This document shows positions 62,697-64,000 of a stretch of 64,000 nucleotides of DNA, piece after piece. Below the pieces are notes generated by a model. It searched no databases. It worked only from the letters and a program-made list of their open reading frames with translations, and was not told the origin of the DNA. Every line of letters begins with the position of its first letter. Positions within the stretch are counted from its first letter, which is position 1. The translations under genes and the position numbers were made by a program. Source of the DNA: Liopterus haemorrhoidalis (Eukaryota; Arthropoda; Insecta; Coleoptera; Dytiscidae); assembly GCA_963971575.1 (NCBI GenBank), contig OZ020611.1, positions 225,548,260 through 225,612,259 on the forward strand, written 5' to 3'.

Positions 62697-63290
62697 ACGC
62701 GACGAGACCATCGTGCGAAAAACAGTTTCAAACGTGGTTTGACTGCGGAAGAGTATATCTCCGAAATGTTGACTATTTTTTCTGAGAATTGTCCAAGTCG
62801 GAGCAAAGTGTTTCGTTGGTATAATTTCAAAGTGAAATTTTTAACCTAAATGATGATCCTTGTCCTAGAAGGCCCCATGATATAGTTACTCCTGTAAATA
62901 TTGCTGTGGTTAAAAAACTGCTCGATTAAAATAGTGTTACATGCAAATAGCACATACAGTCAGATAGAGGAGTCTTTGCACATTAATGCACCAGTTATCC
63001 GTTCAATTCTTCGCGACTATCTGTAAGTTAGGAAAGCTTGCACGCTATGGGTACCCCACAACCTGACTGATGCATAAACAGCAATAAAGCCTGGTTTATA
63101 ATAACTCCATAACATAAACGCATATGCATTGAACAATGGATTTGACCCTTCAAAACATGTGTTATAAACAGAACAATGAGAGTAGTGTAATTTTTATGCT
63201 TATGTTCCATAACAAATCTATTATAAACCAGGTTTAAGAGTTGAATGGTGTCGAAAAAAATTTAAAAAGTAAGCCCATATCTCAAAATTT
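62697..63290 (+). pseudogene. mariner transposase N-terminal relic (M8), with a MITE inside
   Basis: The frames read NSFKRGLTAEEYISEMLTIF, SENCPSRSKVFRWYNF, then pieces like IVTPVNIAVVKKLLD and, near 63030-63075, GKACTLWVPHNLTDA. After the MITE 63090-63235 the sequence RVEWCRKKFKK follows, which in mariners comes directly after the WVPH-LT region. It is therefore the DNA-binding half of a mariner transposase split by a later insertion. The catalytic half is missing. Confidence 0.6.
63090..63235. mobile_element. 146-bp MITE in the M8 relic
   Basis: Ends CCTGGTTTATAATA with perfect complement TATTATAAACCAGG; a second inverted block (CCATAACATAA with TTATGTTCCATAAC-like match) lies inside. Flanks read AATAAAG and TTTAAGA; a 3-bp TAA/TTA duplication is possible but not certain. 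Superfamily unassigned. Confidence 0.7.
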
Positions 63291-63318
63291 TCTAGCGCCC
63301 TACGTATTGACAGATTCG

Positions 63319-64000
63319 TTTTTAGGGTTTTGTAGGTATGACCAAAAAACCCTTATACCGTCATTTTGTCGTCTGTCTGTCTGTCTGTTCGGTAAAAATT
63401 GTAGCCAAACGGCTAAACCTAGAGAGTTGAAATTTGGCATGCTCATACAACTCTTTGACCCGCACATAGAAAAAATACTAAAACATCTAAAAAATATATC
63501 CCCCTAAAAATATAAACAAATATGTGCTCATCGAAAAAAAAAAAATTTTTTACAATTCTGTGTAGGGTATCAAATGAAAGCCCTTAGACCGTGGATTAAC
63601 GATCAAAATTTTATTTTTGCAAAATAATTTGTTCTGACGCGATTTTTGCCAAAATTGTGAAAAAGAAAATTTTGTCCCACACCCTGCAGCCCAGATGGTT
63701 TAAACTAAAAATCTGAAAAAATTCTAAGTAATGTACATTGGTGTGAACTGGAATAGTACAACAGGAATTATTGATCAGATTATGTTTTCGGAAAATAACG
63801 CATTTTTTGTGTTTTTAACTAAAATATGTAAAATATTTAATCCGCCATTTAACACAGTAAACGAGTGAACATCCGTTCCAGTGGTAACGTTCTCGCTTCG
63901 TAAGTTGCAAACTACTGTTTCCCGTCAATTTTTATTTATTCTGTTTTTTTTTTGCATTTTTATTTTGTTTAAATTATTTTGTCAAAATTCTAGTTATATT
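63319..64000 (+). mobile_element. Helentron-like element, copy A7 (runs off the window)
   Basis: 5' end TTTTTAGGGTTTTGTAGGTA, a very short GTCT tract (63370-63388, five units), GTAGCCAAACGGCTAAACC and core to the window end. At 63885-63930 it has AGTGGTAACGTTCTCGCTTC, GTAAGTTGCAAACTACTGT, which resembles the 5' half of a tRNA. The 3' end lies outside the window. Confidence 0.6.

Overview
This window looks like heterochromatin-like or intergenic DNA from an arthropod nuclear genome, most likely an insect. The reasons are the strong A+T bias, the absence of any operon-like or ordinary host gene, and a dense mixture of metazoan transposable elements typical of insects. These include many mariners, a DD41D-type relative, hAT, PIF/Harbinger, pogo-like and Helentron-like elements, Jockey-type and R1-like LINEs, a solo LTR, a tRNA-derived SINE and two apparent THAP-exon elements. 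The species cannot be named from the sequence. I found no convincing host protein-coding gene, tRNA gene, CRISPR array or prokaryotic feature. The only non-mobile conserved gene sequence is a degenerate piece of 18S rRNA (about 43824-44330, minus strand).

Layout. 1-8 kb: Helentron-like copy A1; a hAT-like element of the GATATATCG type containing nested MITEs (2207-3296); a complete hAT relic with a perfect 8-bp target duplication (4253-5262); Helentron termini. 8-18 kb: a solo LTR (8356-8922); a second GTCT-microsatellite family (B); mariner relics; a hAT-like element holding a Helentron copy; a LINE whose reading frame is split by a hAT-like minisatellite element (15146-15605). 18-24.8 kb: a tRNA-derived SINE; a foldback element with arms of about 375 bp; a twin-primed-looking LINE fragment; a 2.3-kb copy of family C (ends CCCAGCAAACATT); a DD41D-type transposon with a nearly intact transposase (23452-24761). 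25-33 kb: a THAP-exon element with a MITE inside it; foldback MITEs; an internally deleted Harbinger carrying the starts of both of its genes; Penelope-like traces. 33.5-42.7 kb: four mariner copies in two pairs, plus an older relic; a second THAP-exon element. 43.8-50.7 kb: the 18S fragment; a pogo-like element; family B; mariner; Helentron A. 52-56.6 kb: an R1-like LINE; a 5'-truncated LINE with an intact partial reverse transcriptase, inserted in a 114-bp tandem repeat; Harbinger and hAT remnants. 57.4-64 kb: the second copy of family C, three Helentron A copies and two mariner relics.

How the parts relate. Nothing here works as a pathway. The content records repeated insertion. Several nestings can be dated relative to each other by target-site duplications or by comparison with an empty paralogous site (25659-25895, 31319-32053, 15146-15605, 27879-28053, 53904-55310). 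Most transposase genes are broken. The best preserved coding regions are the DD41D-type transposase (third catalytic Asp replaced by Gly), one mariner with a single stop and an Asp-to-Asn change (33700-34701), and the LINE reverse transcriptase at 54120-55295. Non-autonomous families dominate. All family assignments come from motif recognition by eye, and all coordinates were counted by hand, so ends may be off by a few bases.
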